Source: a virus
IMG/VR virus record: IMGVR_UViG_3300045995_000108
Location: 51,429-115,428 of that record
Strand: one strand, 5' to 3'
Length of the DNA: 64,000 nt
Translations under genes and position numbers: made by a program
Shown: positions 14,472 to 23,163 of the stretch, piece after piece
Position numbering within the stretch: the stretch's first letter is position 1
How the letters are laid out: each line of letters begins with the position of its first letter
The notes under the pieces: model-generated
Told to the model about the DNA's origin: nothing
What the model saw: the letters and a program-made list of their open reading frames with translations, nothing else
Database searches by the model: none

Positions 14472-16763
14472 ATGTCACTACAAACTAATCCAGAGATTGA
14501 TCACATTGTTTCCGAAGCCGTTAATATCGCTAAGGAACACAAACACGAGTACGTAACAGTAGAGCACTTGATGTTCGCTATGTGCAAGTACAAACCATTC
14601 CACAAGTTGCTTGACAATTTCGGCGTAGATGCTGCTGGCATGGTAGCAGAGTTGGACATGTACATTATGGGACTAAGTGATATCACTAAGCCTAATGTAA
14701 ACGAACCAAAGCGTACACATACGCTGGAGCGTGTGTTTAACCGTGCGTTTACGCAGGTGTTATTCTCTGGACGTACACACATTCAGATTATTGACTTGTT
14801 CCTGTCTATTCACGCAGAAGCAAACAGCTATGCACATTACTTCATGGTAAAATACGGCCTGGATCGTCAACGCTTCATCGACTTCTACAGTAAGAACTAC
14901 GCAGAAGAAAAGCAAATCAAGGAACTGTCTGCAGAGAAGGTAGACGAGTTTGTTGAGCAATATTGCGAAAATCTCAGCAAGCAAGCTAAAGCAGGTGAGA
15001 TTGATCCTGTTATTGGTCGAGACTTTGAACTGCACGAAGTTGCAGAAACACTTGCACGTCGCAATAAGAGCAATGTGCTTATGGTTGGCGATCCTGGCGT
15101 AGGTAAGACTGCTATTGCAGAAGGACTTGCACTTAACATTGTAGACGGCAAGGTGCCTGCCTTCTTGAAGGACTACACAGTCTACAGTTTGGACATTGGT
15201 GCATTGCTTGCTGGTTCTAAGTACCGCGGTGAGTTTGAAGAAAAGTTCCAAGACGTTATCAAGGGACTAAAGCTCAAGGGCAAAGCTATTTTGTTCATTG
15301 ACGAAGCACACCAGATGAAGGGTGCTGGTGCTGGGGCGCAATCAAGCGTTGACTTCTCCAACATGATTAAGCCTGCGCTGACCAAGGGCAAGATCAAAGT
15401 TATTGCAAGTACGACATGGGAAGAATACAATACTTCCTTTGAGAAGGATCGTGCACTAATGCGCCGCTTCCATCGTCTGCCTATTGACGAACCAACGATC
15501 GAAGTAAGCAAGGAAATTTTGCGCGGTCTAAAAGAGAAGTTTGAAAAGTTCCACGGTGGTTCAGTTACTGATGATGCAATCATTGCCGCAGTTGAACTAA
15601 GCGCACGTTACCAAGCAGACAAGAAGTTGCCGGACAAGGCTATTGACTTGATCGACATTTCTTGCGCACGTCTAAAGATCATGACAGAAGATTTTGAGGT
15701 CACTCGCTACCACATTGTGGATGCTATCTCGCGTATGACAAAGATTCCCGTAGAGCAGATTGGACAAAGCACAGACGCAAAAGATGCTGCACCAATCCTG
15801 CAGGGGATGGAAGGACGCATTAAGGAAAAGCTGTACGGTCAAGACAAAGCGGTTGAAGCTGTACTTGAACAAGTTTACATTGCACGTTCGGGATTGAAGG
15901 AAGTTGGTAAGCCGATTGGTAGCTTCTTGTTCCTTGGCCCAACAGGCACAGGTAAGACTGAGCTTGCTAAGTTGCTTGCTGACAACTTGGGTATGAAGTT
16001 GCTGCGCTACGATATGGGCGAGTACCAAGAGAAGCACACTGTGGCTAAATTCATTGGCGCGCCTCCTGGATATGTTGGCTTTGACGATGGTGGTGCTGGC
16101 GGTGGTAAGCTGATCAATGACATCCAGAAGAATCCAAACTCTGTATTGTTGTTTGACGAAATTGAAAAGGCTCACCCTGACGTAAGCAATGTATTGTTGA
16201 GCATGATGGACGAAGGTAAAGTTACATCGTCTGGAGACAAGGTTGCTGACTGCCGTAACTGTTACGTTATCCTGACAAGTAACTTGGGTTCCGCTGCATC
16301 CGAACAAAACGCTATTGGCTTTGGCCGTTCGTTTATTAAGGATGGCGAGGATGACAAGGCAGTTAAGGACTTCTTTAAGCCTGAGTTCCGCAATCGTCTT
16401 GATGGCATCATTAAGTTCAAGAAGCTGGACGAGTTGTCTATGCGTCGCATTGTAAGCAAGTTTATCATTGAGCTGAACACGCTGATGGTAGACAAGCAAA
16501 TCAAAGTACGCCTGTCAGAAGCGGCAGTGGACGAGATCATCAAGACTGGATTTGACGCTAAGATGGGCGCACGACCTGTTAAGCGTAAGATCAACGAGAT
16601 CGTTAAGGTCCCATTGTCCAAGAAGATCTTGTTTGAATCTGTACCGCCAAACAGCGTAGTGGTAGTAGACTTCAAGGACGGTAACTATACATTCGACTCG
16701 AATGTTGTATCTAACCTAACTGTACCATCAGTAGATGAGCGCGGATTTATCATATTGGGTTAA
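14472..16763 (+). CDS. clpA: ClpA-type AAA+ unfoldase
   Basis: 763 residues: N-terminal Clp repeat region (1-145); AAA-1 with GDPGVGKT (206-213) and FIDEAH (275-280); AAA-2 with GPTGTGKT (489-496), FDEIEKAHPD (561-570) and FRNRLD (639-644). No coiled-coil middle domain of the ClpB type is present between the AAA domains. An IGFG segment (615-618) stands where ClpA/ClpX have the IGL/IGF loop that docks to ClpP, so it may redirect host ClpP. DnaJ lies immediately upstream; no clpP is seen here. Confidence 0.88.
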   Translation: MSLQTNPEIDHIVSEAVNIAKEHKHEYVTVEHLMFAMCKYKPFHKLLDNFGVDAAGMVAELDMYIMGLSDITKPNVNEPKRTHTLERVFNRAFTQVLFSGRTHIQIIDLFLSIHAEANSYAHYFMVKYGLDRQRFIDFYSKNYAEEKQIKELSAEKVDEFVEQYCENLSKQAKAGEIDPVIGRDFELHEVAETLARRNKSNVLMVGDPGVGKTAIAEGLALNIVDGKVPAFLKDYTVYSLDIGALLAGSKYRGEFEEKFQDVIKGLKLKGKAILFIDEAHQMKGAGAGAQSSVDFSNMIKPALTKGKIKVIASTTWEEYNTSFEKDRALMRRFHRLPIDEPTIEVSKEILRGLKEKFEKFHGGSVTDDAIIAAVELSARYQADKKLPDKAIDLIDISCARLKIMTEDFEVTRYHIVDAISRMTKIPVEQIGQSTDAKDAAPILQGMEGRIKEKLYGQDKAVEAVLEQVYIARSGLKEVGKPIGSFLFLGPTGTGKTELAKLLADNLGMKLLRYDMGEYQEKHTVAKFIGAPPGYVGFDDGGAGGGKLINDIQKNPNSVLLFDEIEKAHPDVSNVLLSMMDEGKVTSSGDKVADCRNCYVILTSNLGSAASEQNAIGFGRSFIKDGEDDKAVKDFFKPEFRNRLDGIIKFKKLDELSMRRIVSKFIIELNTLMVDKQIKVRLSEAAVDEIIKTGFDAKMGARPVKRKINEIVKVPLSKKILFESVPPNSVVVVDFKDGNYTFDSNVVSNLTVPSVDERGFIILG

Positions 16764-17466
16764 GTTCAACCCAGAGGTTGCTTTTGAGCATACACAAAAG
16801 CAATTCTTTGGGAAGTTCGTATACCGCATTGCCTACAATATTCCAGCGGCTTTGTATATCAACAAGGCAGGGGACAAAACTATGCAGGCTTACATCGACT
16901 GGCGGAAGGTGCAAGCCAAAACGCAAGTTGGCGGTATAACGGGCGGGTACAACTACTACTGGACTCGCGATATTACCGACAAAACTGATCCCGTAATGCT
17001 AGAGCATTTCCGCACGTTAAAGAATAAGTACGATCTAAAGTATAGACTCGAAGCTTCGAAGTTTGGGGTTTACTCTAACGACGAAGCTGAGTTGAAAAAG
17101 TTTAACGACTCAGTGCTGCCACTGTATCACAACACTCTGCAGGAAGTAACTGGTCCCAAGGATGCTGCACATCGCAAGCTATTAGAATCAGGTCATATCA
17201 CAAGCAAAAACAAAAAAGGTTACAAGTACAAGGTGACCTTCCGTGACGGCAAGTACGATGCGAATGCCAAACTACAGTTGATTGCATACTTTGATAGTCT
17301 CGACGGAATTGTTTCCATTGGTAAGGCGACACGAAGATCGTTCACCAATGGGCACTCATATACATGGGGTAATTATATTCACACCAGTGACACTTCCATT
17401 CTGACATTTGTGGATCTCATCATTCCCGGGCTTGTAAACAAGACCTTTGAGATTACAAAAATATAA
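16735..17466 (+). CDS. hypothetical protein (243 aa)
   Basis: The first 29 bases lie inside the end of the Clp gene in another frame. Aromatic and lysine-rich, with NYYWTRDITDKTDPVM, YRLEASKFGVYSNDEAELKKF and repeated TSILTFVDLIIPG-like strands near the end; probably a compact alpha/beta domain. No family recognised. The coupled start suggests translation together with the Clp gene. Confidence 0.6.
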   Translation: MSADLSYWVKFNPEVAFEHTQKQFFGKFVYRIAYNIPAALYINKAGDKTMQAYIDWRKVQAKTQVGGITGGYNYYWTRDITDKTDPVMLEHFRTLKNKYDLKYRLEASKFGVYSNDEAELKKFNDSVLPLYHNTLQEVTGPKDAAHRKLLESGHITSKNKKGYKYKVTFRDGKYDANAKLQLIAYFDSLDGIVSIGKATRRSFTNGHSYTWGNYIHTSDTSILTFVDLIIPGLVNKTFEITKI

Positions 17467-17485
17467 TCGCTGCTTTCGCTCCCAA

Positions 17486-17491
17486 TAAATA
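17486..17491 (+). promoter_or_regulatory. late-promoter-like TAAATA
   Basis: AATAAATAC, 23 nt before the ATG at 17515, followed by an AAGGAG ribosome binding site. Confidence 0.65.
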
Positions 17492-17514
17492 CTACTATAA
17501 CTAAGGAGCCTAAC

Positions 17515-17673
17515 ATGGCAAAGCTATTAACTGAAACAATCACAATTACCCTAAGCAAAATGATCCGTAACGACGAAAAGTCTACAACAGTGTTGGACGA
17601 GGAAACGCTTGCTGGGCTCGTATCTGTAGTCACTGAGCTCGCTGGCGACGGCGTAATGGTAGAAGTCGAATAA
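17515..17673 (+). CDS. small acidic protein (52 aa)
   Basis: ATG 17515 behind AAGGAG (17503-17508) and a late-type promoter motif. The product (LLTETITITLSKMI, then LAGLVSVVTELAGDGVMVEVE) is short and acidic with a predicted helix-strand pattern. Similar small late proteins exist in T4-like phages; function unknown. Confidence 0.65.
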   Translation: MAKLLTETITITLSKMIRNDEKSTTVLDEETLAGLVSVVTELAGDGVMVEVE

Positions 17674-17678
17674 ACATC

Positions 17679-18017
17679 ATGCGTAAATTTGCAATTACAA
17701 CAATCCTGGATCGCAATACGTTCCAAACTACACAAACTATTATGGAACGTGATGACGCCGGTGTAATTACTGAGCTGTACTCCGGTCCGTCATTGGATGT
17801 GTACCCAAAGTACACAGCAGCACAATTAGGTAAGATCGATGCAGTGAACTCAGTGTTAGCTACTAAAGGTGAGGCACCATTGACTGAAGCAGAGATTCAA
17901 TTCCTGATCGACCCAATGCACGATGCATCTGCGGAAAAGCTTAAGGCAGAAGACTTACAGCGCCTAGCAGGCTTCACTGTAGAAAAGAAGATCGTATACC
18001 TAGACAAACAATCATAA
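17679..18017 (+). CDS. hypothetical protein (112 aa)
   Basis: Follows the previous gene after five bases. A beta-rich N-terminal third (FAITTILDRNTFQTTQTIMERDD is broken by a turn) precedes helices rich in Glu, Ala and Lys. No family recognised; late co-expression is likely. Confidence 0.6.
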   Translation: MRKFAITTILDRNTFQTTQTIMERDDAGVITELYSGPSLDVYPKYTAAQLGKIDAVNSVLATKGEAPLTEAEIQFLIDPMHDASAEKLKAEDLQRLAGFTVEKKIVYLDKQS

Positions 18018-18029
18018 ACGAAAGAGATC

Positions 18030-18926
18030 ATGGTCAAGAAAGTAACTAAACATTCAAACACTACGGCACAAGCTAAGACAGCGGATGCAGTAGCACAAAT
18101 CAAAGCAGCCGCAGAAGCTGCAAAAAATGCTCCAGTAGCACAACCAGAAGGTACTCGTTACGACTTTAAGAAGTCGCACCTACACATTGGTATCCCTTGC
18201 TACGGTGGATTAATTTCTGAACCAACGATGACATCATTAATCCGCTTCATTCTGCTTGCTAACCAAGTAGGCTTGAACTGGTCGTTAGACACGATGGTTA
18301 ACGAATCTCTTATCACTCGCGGCCGTAATAACTTGATGGCTAAGATGATGACTAACAAGAAAGCTACTCACTTCTTCTTCATTGACGCAGACATCCGCTT
18401 TGAACCAGATGCTCCTTTGAAAATGATGGTATGTGACAAAGAAGTTATTGGTGGTTTGTATCCTAAGAAGAGTTTGCCTGTATCGTACAACATCAACTTA
18501 CTGGCACAAACAAAGGTACAAGGCGATATCTTTACGGTTGACACAATGGCAACCGGCTTCTTGATGTTCAAGCGTACAGTGTACGAGCAATTGATTGCTG
18601 CACATCCTGAATGCAAGTATGTAGACGATGTTGGCCTTGGTAAGCAATACGAACCAATGATGTACTCCATCTTCGATTGCAAGATTGATGCTAAGGGTCA
18701 TTACTTGTCCGAGGACTGGTTGTTCTGCCGTCGTTGGCAAGAGCTTGGTGGCGAGATTTGGGCACACGGTAAGGTGTTGTTGAACCACATTGGACACTAT
18801 GAGTTCAATGGTAACCTCGACAAGATGCCACAATTTGGTCAGCAAGTTGGCGTAATGCCTGATGCGTTGAATGCAGCTATGCACCAAGCTAAGACTGAGC
18901 CTAAAGAAGTAGCTAAGGCTGAATAA
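18030..18926 (+). CDS. glycosyltransferase, GT-A fold
   Basis: 298 residues. An alanine-rich basic N-terminal extension (1-45) leads to a GT-A domain: HIGIPCYGG (strand and first loop), LITRGRNNLMAKMM, then the FIDADIRF stretch with the DxD-type metal and nucleotide-sugar site, and a C-terminal EDWLFCRRWQELGGEIW with the catalytic Asp/Glu region. Phages use such enzymes to glycosylate virion proteins or DNA. Its place within late virion genes favours a virion protein target. Next gene overlaps by one base. Confidence 0.7.
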   Translation: MVKKVTKHSNTTAQAKTADAVAQIKAAAEAAKNAPVAQPEGTRYDFKKSHLHIGIPCYGGLISEPTMTSLIRFILLANQVGLNWSLDTMVNESLITRGRNNLMAKMMTNKKATHFFFIDADIRFEPDAPLKMMVCDKEVIGGLYPKKSLPVSYNINLLAQTKVQGDIFTVDTMATGFLMFKRTVYEQLIAAHPECKYVDDVGLGKQYEPMMYSIFDCKIDAKGHYLSEDWLFCRRWQELGGEIWAHGKVLLNHIGHYEFNGNLDKMPQFGQQVGVMPDALNAAMHQAKTEPKEVAKAE

Positions 18927-19411
18927 TGTCTAATACCAATGAAGAACTAAACTTCCACATTGGTATCTCTGGTACTTACTGGAATAAGAAACCACGATAC
19001 TTGGTTTCTATTCAGGCTGTTGACGGATCTAATGCTGGTGGCATTCCTGGGGAACTAACCATCACAGCAGAGTCAGACAAAGTTGAGTACGTAGATTTTG
19101 TTGCTGATTTACCTGATGGTGAGTACGAGTTGCGCATTCACTTATGCAACAAGGACGATTACGATGTAGTTAAAGCCGGTGACGGCAGAATTGCATCTGA
19201 CATGTTGCTTAACATTGAGAGCATTGAGGTGGATGATATTGATCTTGGTACACTGCGCCACAGTGCAAGTGTATTCAAGCCTAAGGTTGCGCAAGTGTAT
19301 AAGGGCGAAACTATTACCGAGTTAAAAAACTGTGTCAACCTCGGTTGGAATGGTGCTTATACCTTGCCTTTTACTGTTCCTTTCCACTACTGGTTGCTTG
19401 AGAATCTCTAA
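18926..19411 (+). CDS. beta-sandwich-like virion or ligand-binding protein
   Basis: 161 residues, strongly beta-patterned. LPDGEYELRIHLCN followed by NIESIEVDDIDLG resembles carbohydrate-binding or structural beta-sandwich modules, and a related pattern (LSPGTHHITIEN, then IENVQVDGV) occurs in the small protein at 20843. A decoration role near the glycosyltransferase is plausible but unproven. Confidence 0.5.
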   Translation: MSNTNEELNFHIGISGTYWNKKPRYLVSIQAVDGSNAGGIPGELTITAESDKVEYVDFVADLPDGEYELRIHLCNKDDYDVVKAGDGRIASDMLLNIESIEVDDIDLGTLRHSASVFKPKVAQVYKGETITELKNCVNLGWNGAYTLPFTVPFHYWLLENL

Positions 19412-19436
19412 GTTAACTATATAGCTTAATCCGTGC

Positions 19437-19442
19437 TAAATA
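19437..19442 (+). promoter_or_regulatory. late-promoter-like TAAATA
   Basis: GCTAAATAC, 21 nt before the ATG at 19464. Confidence 0.65.
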
Positions 19443-19463
19443 CTGCAATAAGACGGAATTTCA

Positions 19464-20846
19464 ATGTATATTGCAGAACTATTTCATGGTGGCCCTGAGC
19501 AACCAGAAGAAAAACAAGCTGATTTGGTCGAAACAAGCCAAACTCAGCTTGTCGTACTCTACCCTGGGCGCTTCCAACCTTTCCACTTAGGTCATGCAGA
19601 TGTATTCCGTACATTGCAAGCTAAGTTCGGACGCGATAATGTTTTCATCGCAACATCTAACAAAGCAGACGGCGGCAAAAGCCCCTTCAACTTCACAGAC
19701 AAAGTAACGATCATGCACGCCGCTGGCGTTCCTAGCGATCGTATACTGGAAGTCCAATCCCCATACAAGTTACCTGCACAATTTGACGCTACTACAACCG
19801 TATTAGTTGTTACAGTAGGTGCGCCTGATGCTGAACGCCTGCAAGTAGATGGTGTTAAGAAGGATGGCAACCCAGGTTACTACAAAACATTCAAGAGCTT
19901 AGACGAATGCGTTACTGCTGACAAGCATGGCTATGTAGTCATCGCAGCAGAGCGTCAAAAGGTTATCACATTGAACGGTCAGCAAGTGGATGTATCGCAC
20001 GGTACACCATCTCGTGCTGCCTGGAACTCTGTGCGCAAGGACCCTAAGGGCCGTGCAGAGTATATGAATCAAATGTTTGGTCGTGCTGATCAAGAGCTTG
20101 GTTTAGTATTAGACAAAATCCCAGAATCCGTTCAAGCAACAGAAAGTATAGATATGCAACGCAGAGTACCACCAACTAAAACACAACCAATTCACCCTGA
20201 AGAATTGGATAGCTTAATAACAAGCATTGGACAAAAAGCAAAGCAAGGCCCAATGAAAACAGTGTGGAACCCGCTTACCCGTAAGTACAAGGTAGTGCCA
20301 GAGCATGAGGCTGCATTGGAAGAGGACGATATGGCTCCTATGTCTCGTGAAGAGTACAATCACCGTCGTAAAGCATTGCAGCAAATTCAAATGGACCCAC
20401 AGTTAACTAAAGATCCTACGTTACGCAAAGAGTTGATTAAGAAGATTGCACAGTTAACTATGCAAGCACGTTCTGCAGGTGTATTGCCTGAGTCTGTTCA
20501 CGCTGCACACGTACAAGAAAACAAAATGTACTCTGCAAGAGCTATTGTAGAGACTATCAAATACCTAAAGGAAAGTATGTTGCAGGAAAGCATCAAGTCT
20601 AAGATGGCTGCTGGTGCTTTAGCTGGTGCAATGGCGACTGGGGCCGCAGCATATATGCCAGCATCTGCATACACTCAAAATCACTCTAAGAATCTTGCAC
20701 CTGTGTCACAGTCAGAACGAGATAAGAATAACTATGACGCTCCGTGGACTGCTTATAGCAAAAAGAAAGCTCTTGATAAAGCCAATACCGAGGTAGATGC
20801 AGAGCAACGTAAGAACTACCACAAGCACCCAGTGAGTAAAAAATGA
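19464..20846 (+). CDS. packaged nucleotidyltransferase-like protein
   Basis: 460 residues. It begins MYIAELFHG, resembling the capsid-targeting start of T4 internal proteins, and IAE fits the T4 prohead-protease rule (I/L-x-E). Residues 30-200 are a cytidylyltransferase fold with GRFQPFHLGH (35-44), as in nicotinamide-nucleotide adenylyltransferases and related enzymes; the middle has ATSNKADGGKSPF and SRAAWNSVR. The rest is a helical tail with a hydrophobic MAAGALAGAMATGAAAY segment. It may be injected and act on NAD or nucleotides at infection onset. Similar fused proteins occur in T4-like phages. Confidence 0.65.
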   Translation: MYIAELFHGGPEQPEEKQADLVETSQTQLVVLYPGRFQPFHLGHADVFRTLQAKFGRDNVFIATSNKADGGKSPFNFTDKVTIMHAAGVPSDRILEVQSPYKLPAQFDATTTVLVVTVGAPDAERLQVDGVKKDGNPGYYKTFKSLDECVTADKHGYVVIAAERQKVITLNGQQVDVSHGTPSRAAWNSVRKDPKGRAEYMNQMFGRADQELGLVLDKIPESVQATESIDMQRRVPPTKTQPIHPEELDSLITSIGQKAKQGPMKTVWNPLTRKYKVVPEHEAALEEDDMAPMSREEYNHRRKALQQIQMDPQLTKDPTLRKELIKKIAQLTMQARSAGVLPESVHAAHVQENKMYSARAIVETIKYLKESMLQESIKSKMAAGALAGAMATGAAAYMPASAYTQNHSKNLAPVSQSERDKNNYDAPWTAYSKKKALDKANTEVDAEQRKNYHKHPVSKK

Positions 20847-21133
20847 AAACAGTAAGCATAAGCGTAGATGTATGGTGTGATTACGATGACTTTGTTAAGC
20901 CAGCGTACCGTGTCTACGTAAATTCGGATATGTTGACAGAGCGCTCATTCATTTGGAAGAGTGCATCGCAGTATATCCGTGAGCATATTGAAGTGAACCT
21001 ATCACCAGGCACACATCATATAACCATAGAAAACTTAACGCCAGAGATGGCAGCGTATCGTATTGAGAATGTGCAAGTGGACGGCGTTACTGTAGCTGCA
21101 ACTTCGCCAACCATTGCAATCTTTACAGTATAA
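20843..21133 (+). CDS. small beta-rich protein (96 aa)
   Basis: ATGA overlap with the previous gene. Strand-rich with an aromatic, acidic N-terminus (VSISVDVWCDYDDF), LSPGTHHITIEN and ENVQVDGVTV; it looks like the beta-sandwich of the gene at 18926 cut to one sheet. Possible decoration or carbohydrate-binding role. Confidence 0.45.
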   Translation: MKTVSISVDVWCDYDDFVKPAYRVYVNSDMLTERSFIWKSASQYIREHIEVNLSPGTHHITIENLTPEMAAYRIENVQVDGVTVAATSPTIAIFTV

Positions 21134-21136
21134 ATA
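21129..21136 (+). promoter_or_regulatory. full TATAAATA late-promoter match
   Basis: TATAAATA is identical to the T4 late-promoter consensus and lies 20 nt before the ATG at 21157. Confidence 0.75.
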
Positions 21137-21156
21137 TACAAAGACCCGGAATTAAC

Positions 21157-23163
21157 ATGAAAACAACTGAATTTATCGTAGAATACGCTGGCATCGGCGA
21201 CGATGCAGACGCAATGAGCAGTGACCATGAAGTGCAACTAGCCAGACAACAATGCTATAATGCTGCTCGTGATGCTATTGCATTGCACCACATACTCAAA
21301 GATACACCTGAGCAAGAAAATCTTGAAGATTGGGTTGTTGAAAAACTAACACAAGCTGCTTCTAACTTAAAGGATGTTATTGAACACTTAGAAGAGCAAC
21401 GTAACGGCGGCGATGGCGAAGAAATGGACATCATGTCTGCGTTTAGCTTTGAAAGCGCAGAGGCAAAGTATGCAGAGTTATTAAGCGAGTCCGAACAGAT
21501 TGATGAATTGTTAAAAATGTCTCCTGCGCAGGCAGACATGGGAGAAAGAATCAGCACGTTAAACAAAGCTTATATTTCTGCAAGGAATTTAAACGACTTG
21601 GTAACAATGCGAAAAATTAAAGCTCAATTGAGTCAATTAGCTGCGCGAAAAGCATCAATGGCGCCAATTGGCGAAGAGCAAGTTAACGAACTGTATGCAG
21701 ACCGTGCAGCAGAAAACGAATGGCATCAACAAGAACGTCCACGTGGACAAGTAGTTGGTGCGCCAGTACAAGCAGCACGCTCGTTCTTTATAGTGGACCG
21801 TGCGACAGGTAAAAAGCTAAAAGCATTCAATGTTCGCTCCGAAGCTGAACGTGCTGCGGCTCGTATGGGTGGCTTCTCTAAATTTAAAGTTGCTGCTGAA
21901 GGCGAAGAAATTGAGAACGATGCTGACCCTATTACAGAATTAAAATTGAAGCCTGAGTTTGCGGGCGATTCAGGTGAAGGTATTGATATGCCAGCACGTA
22001 AGCCAGTTGCTGCAACTCCTGGTGTTAAGGTTACTAAGGTTGGTACAGATACATATCGCGTGTCGTATAAAGGCAAGTCAATTGAATGCTCGCGTCGTGA
22101 AGTACCACATTACAAGCAAGAGATCATGGGCGAAGGTCAAGTTAACGAGTTAGACTCTTCCACTATGAAGTCGTATATGCAGAAGCGTAAAGAATCACCT
22201 ATGCCAAAGACAGTGCACAAGGCAGTTAACCAAGCTAACGGTGTACGCTCTGCAAGCGAGAAGATCCACGATCAGTTAGTTAAGAAGCATGCCATTGCCG
22301 GTGGCGATACTCGCGTTCGCGAAGAGAAAGATGTCCCTGGCTACGCTGATTGGCACAATGCTCGTCAAGACAAGAAGGATAAGGCAGCAGCTAACCGTAA
22401 GAACACTAAGGATGCACAAGCAGCTAAGATTGATATGGCTAAGAAGCCAGTTAAAGAAGCATTTAAGGAAGTGCCTACACACGGTAAGACAGGTAAGCCA
22501 AATGCTAACCATCCTAACTTTGCTAAACACGATGCAGACTTTAAGGCGCAACAAAAAGCAATGCGTCCACCAGCACAACCTAAGCTAACATTGAACGATG
22601 TATGGCGCCAAGTTGAGCATGTCATTGGTCAAATCTTCCCAGACGGCGACCCTATTGACTGGATGGGTCCATGGTTGCAAAAGCGTGGCTATAAAGATTT
22701 CCAAGTTGGTGACATCATCAACCGTGCTGCCCGCGCAAACGGTTACAAAGACATGTATGCTTACTACGATGAGTTGAAGCAACAACATGCAGACGATCAA
22801 GCTTACGATGCACAAATGGGCGAGTCCGAACAAGTTGACGAACTAAGCTCTGCTACGTTAAAATCGTATGTGCCTAAGGCTAACCGTTCCCGTGAAAAGG
22901 CAACTGATGATATGCGCAAGCAAGGCGGATACGATGCCAAGGTAGACGACAAGATGGGTCGCCGTGCTGAGTTTACAATGAAGGCTGCTAACAAGCTTAA
23001 CCAACCAGTTAAAGAAGATGCGTCCGCTGGTGGCACAAGCGTAGGTGGCATTGCTACTGGAATCGCTGGTGCTAAAGGTGGTAAGCCAGGTACAGGTAAG
23101 CCAAAAGAATTAGGTAACAAAGTATCCCGCAAGCAAGTGCAAGTGGGCAAGGGAGTATATTAA
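21157..23163 (+). CDS. large internal-head-type protein with repeats
   Basis: 668 residues. The first nine residues (MKTTEFIVE) closely resemble the T4 capsid-targeting sequence MKTYQEFIAE, with IVE a gp21-type cleavage site. Short repeats E-x-Q-V/I-D/N-E-L occur four times, about residues 112, 176, 328 and 554; two are followed by a TxKSYxxKR/KA segment. The middle is helical, charged and lysine-rich; the C-terminus (GGKPGTGK, KVSRKQVQVGKG) is basic. This fits a capsid-packaged DNA-associated or injected protein. Late promoter upstream; TAATG coupling to the next gene. Confidence 0.6.
   Translation: MKTTEFIVEYAGIGDDADAMSSDHEVQLARQQCYNAARDAIALHHILKDTPEQENLEDWVVEKLTQAASNLKDVIEHLEEQRNGGDGEEMDIMSAFSFESAEAKYAELLSESEQIDELLKMSPAQADMGERISTLNKAYISARNLNDLVTMRKIKAQLSQLAARKASMAPIGEEQVNELYADRAAENEWHQQERPRGQVVGAPVQAARSFFIVDRATGKKLKAFNVRSEAERAAARMGGFSKFKVAAEGEEIENDADPITELKLKPEFAGDSGEGIDMPARKPVAATPGVKVTKVGTDTYRVSYKGKSIECSRREVPHYKQEIMGEGQVNELDSSTMKSYMQKRKESPMPKTVHKAVNQANGVRSASEKIHDQLVKKHAIAGGDTRVREEKDVPGYADWHNARQDKKDKAAANRKNTKDAQAAKIDMAKKPVKEAFKEVPTHGKTGKPNANHPNFAKHDADFKAQQKAMRPPAQPKLTLNDVWRQVEHVIGQIFPDGDPIDWMGPWLQKRGYKDFQVGDIINRAARANGYKDMYAYYDELKQQHADDQAYDAQMGESEQVDELSSATLKSYVPKANRSREKATDDMRKQGGYDAKVDDKMGRRAEFTMKAANKLNQPVKEDASAGGTSVGGIATGIAGAKGGKPGTGKPKELGNKVSRKQVQVGKGVY

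Noticed and set aside
15672-16499. 275-aa minus-strand frame in the Clp gene
   Set aside because: Antisense of a strongly conserved AAA+ gene; composition is a shadow of it.
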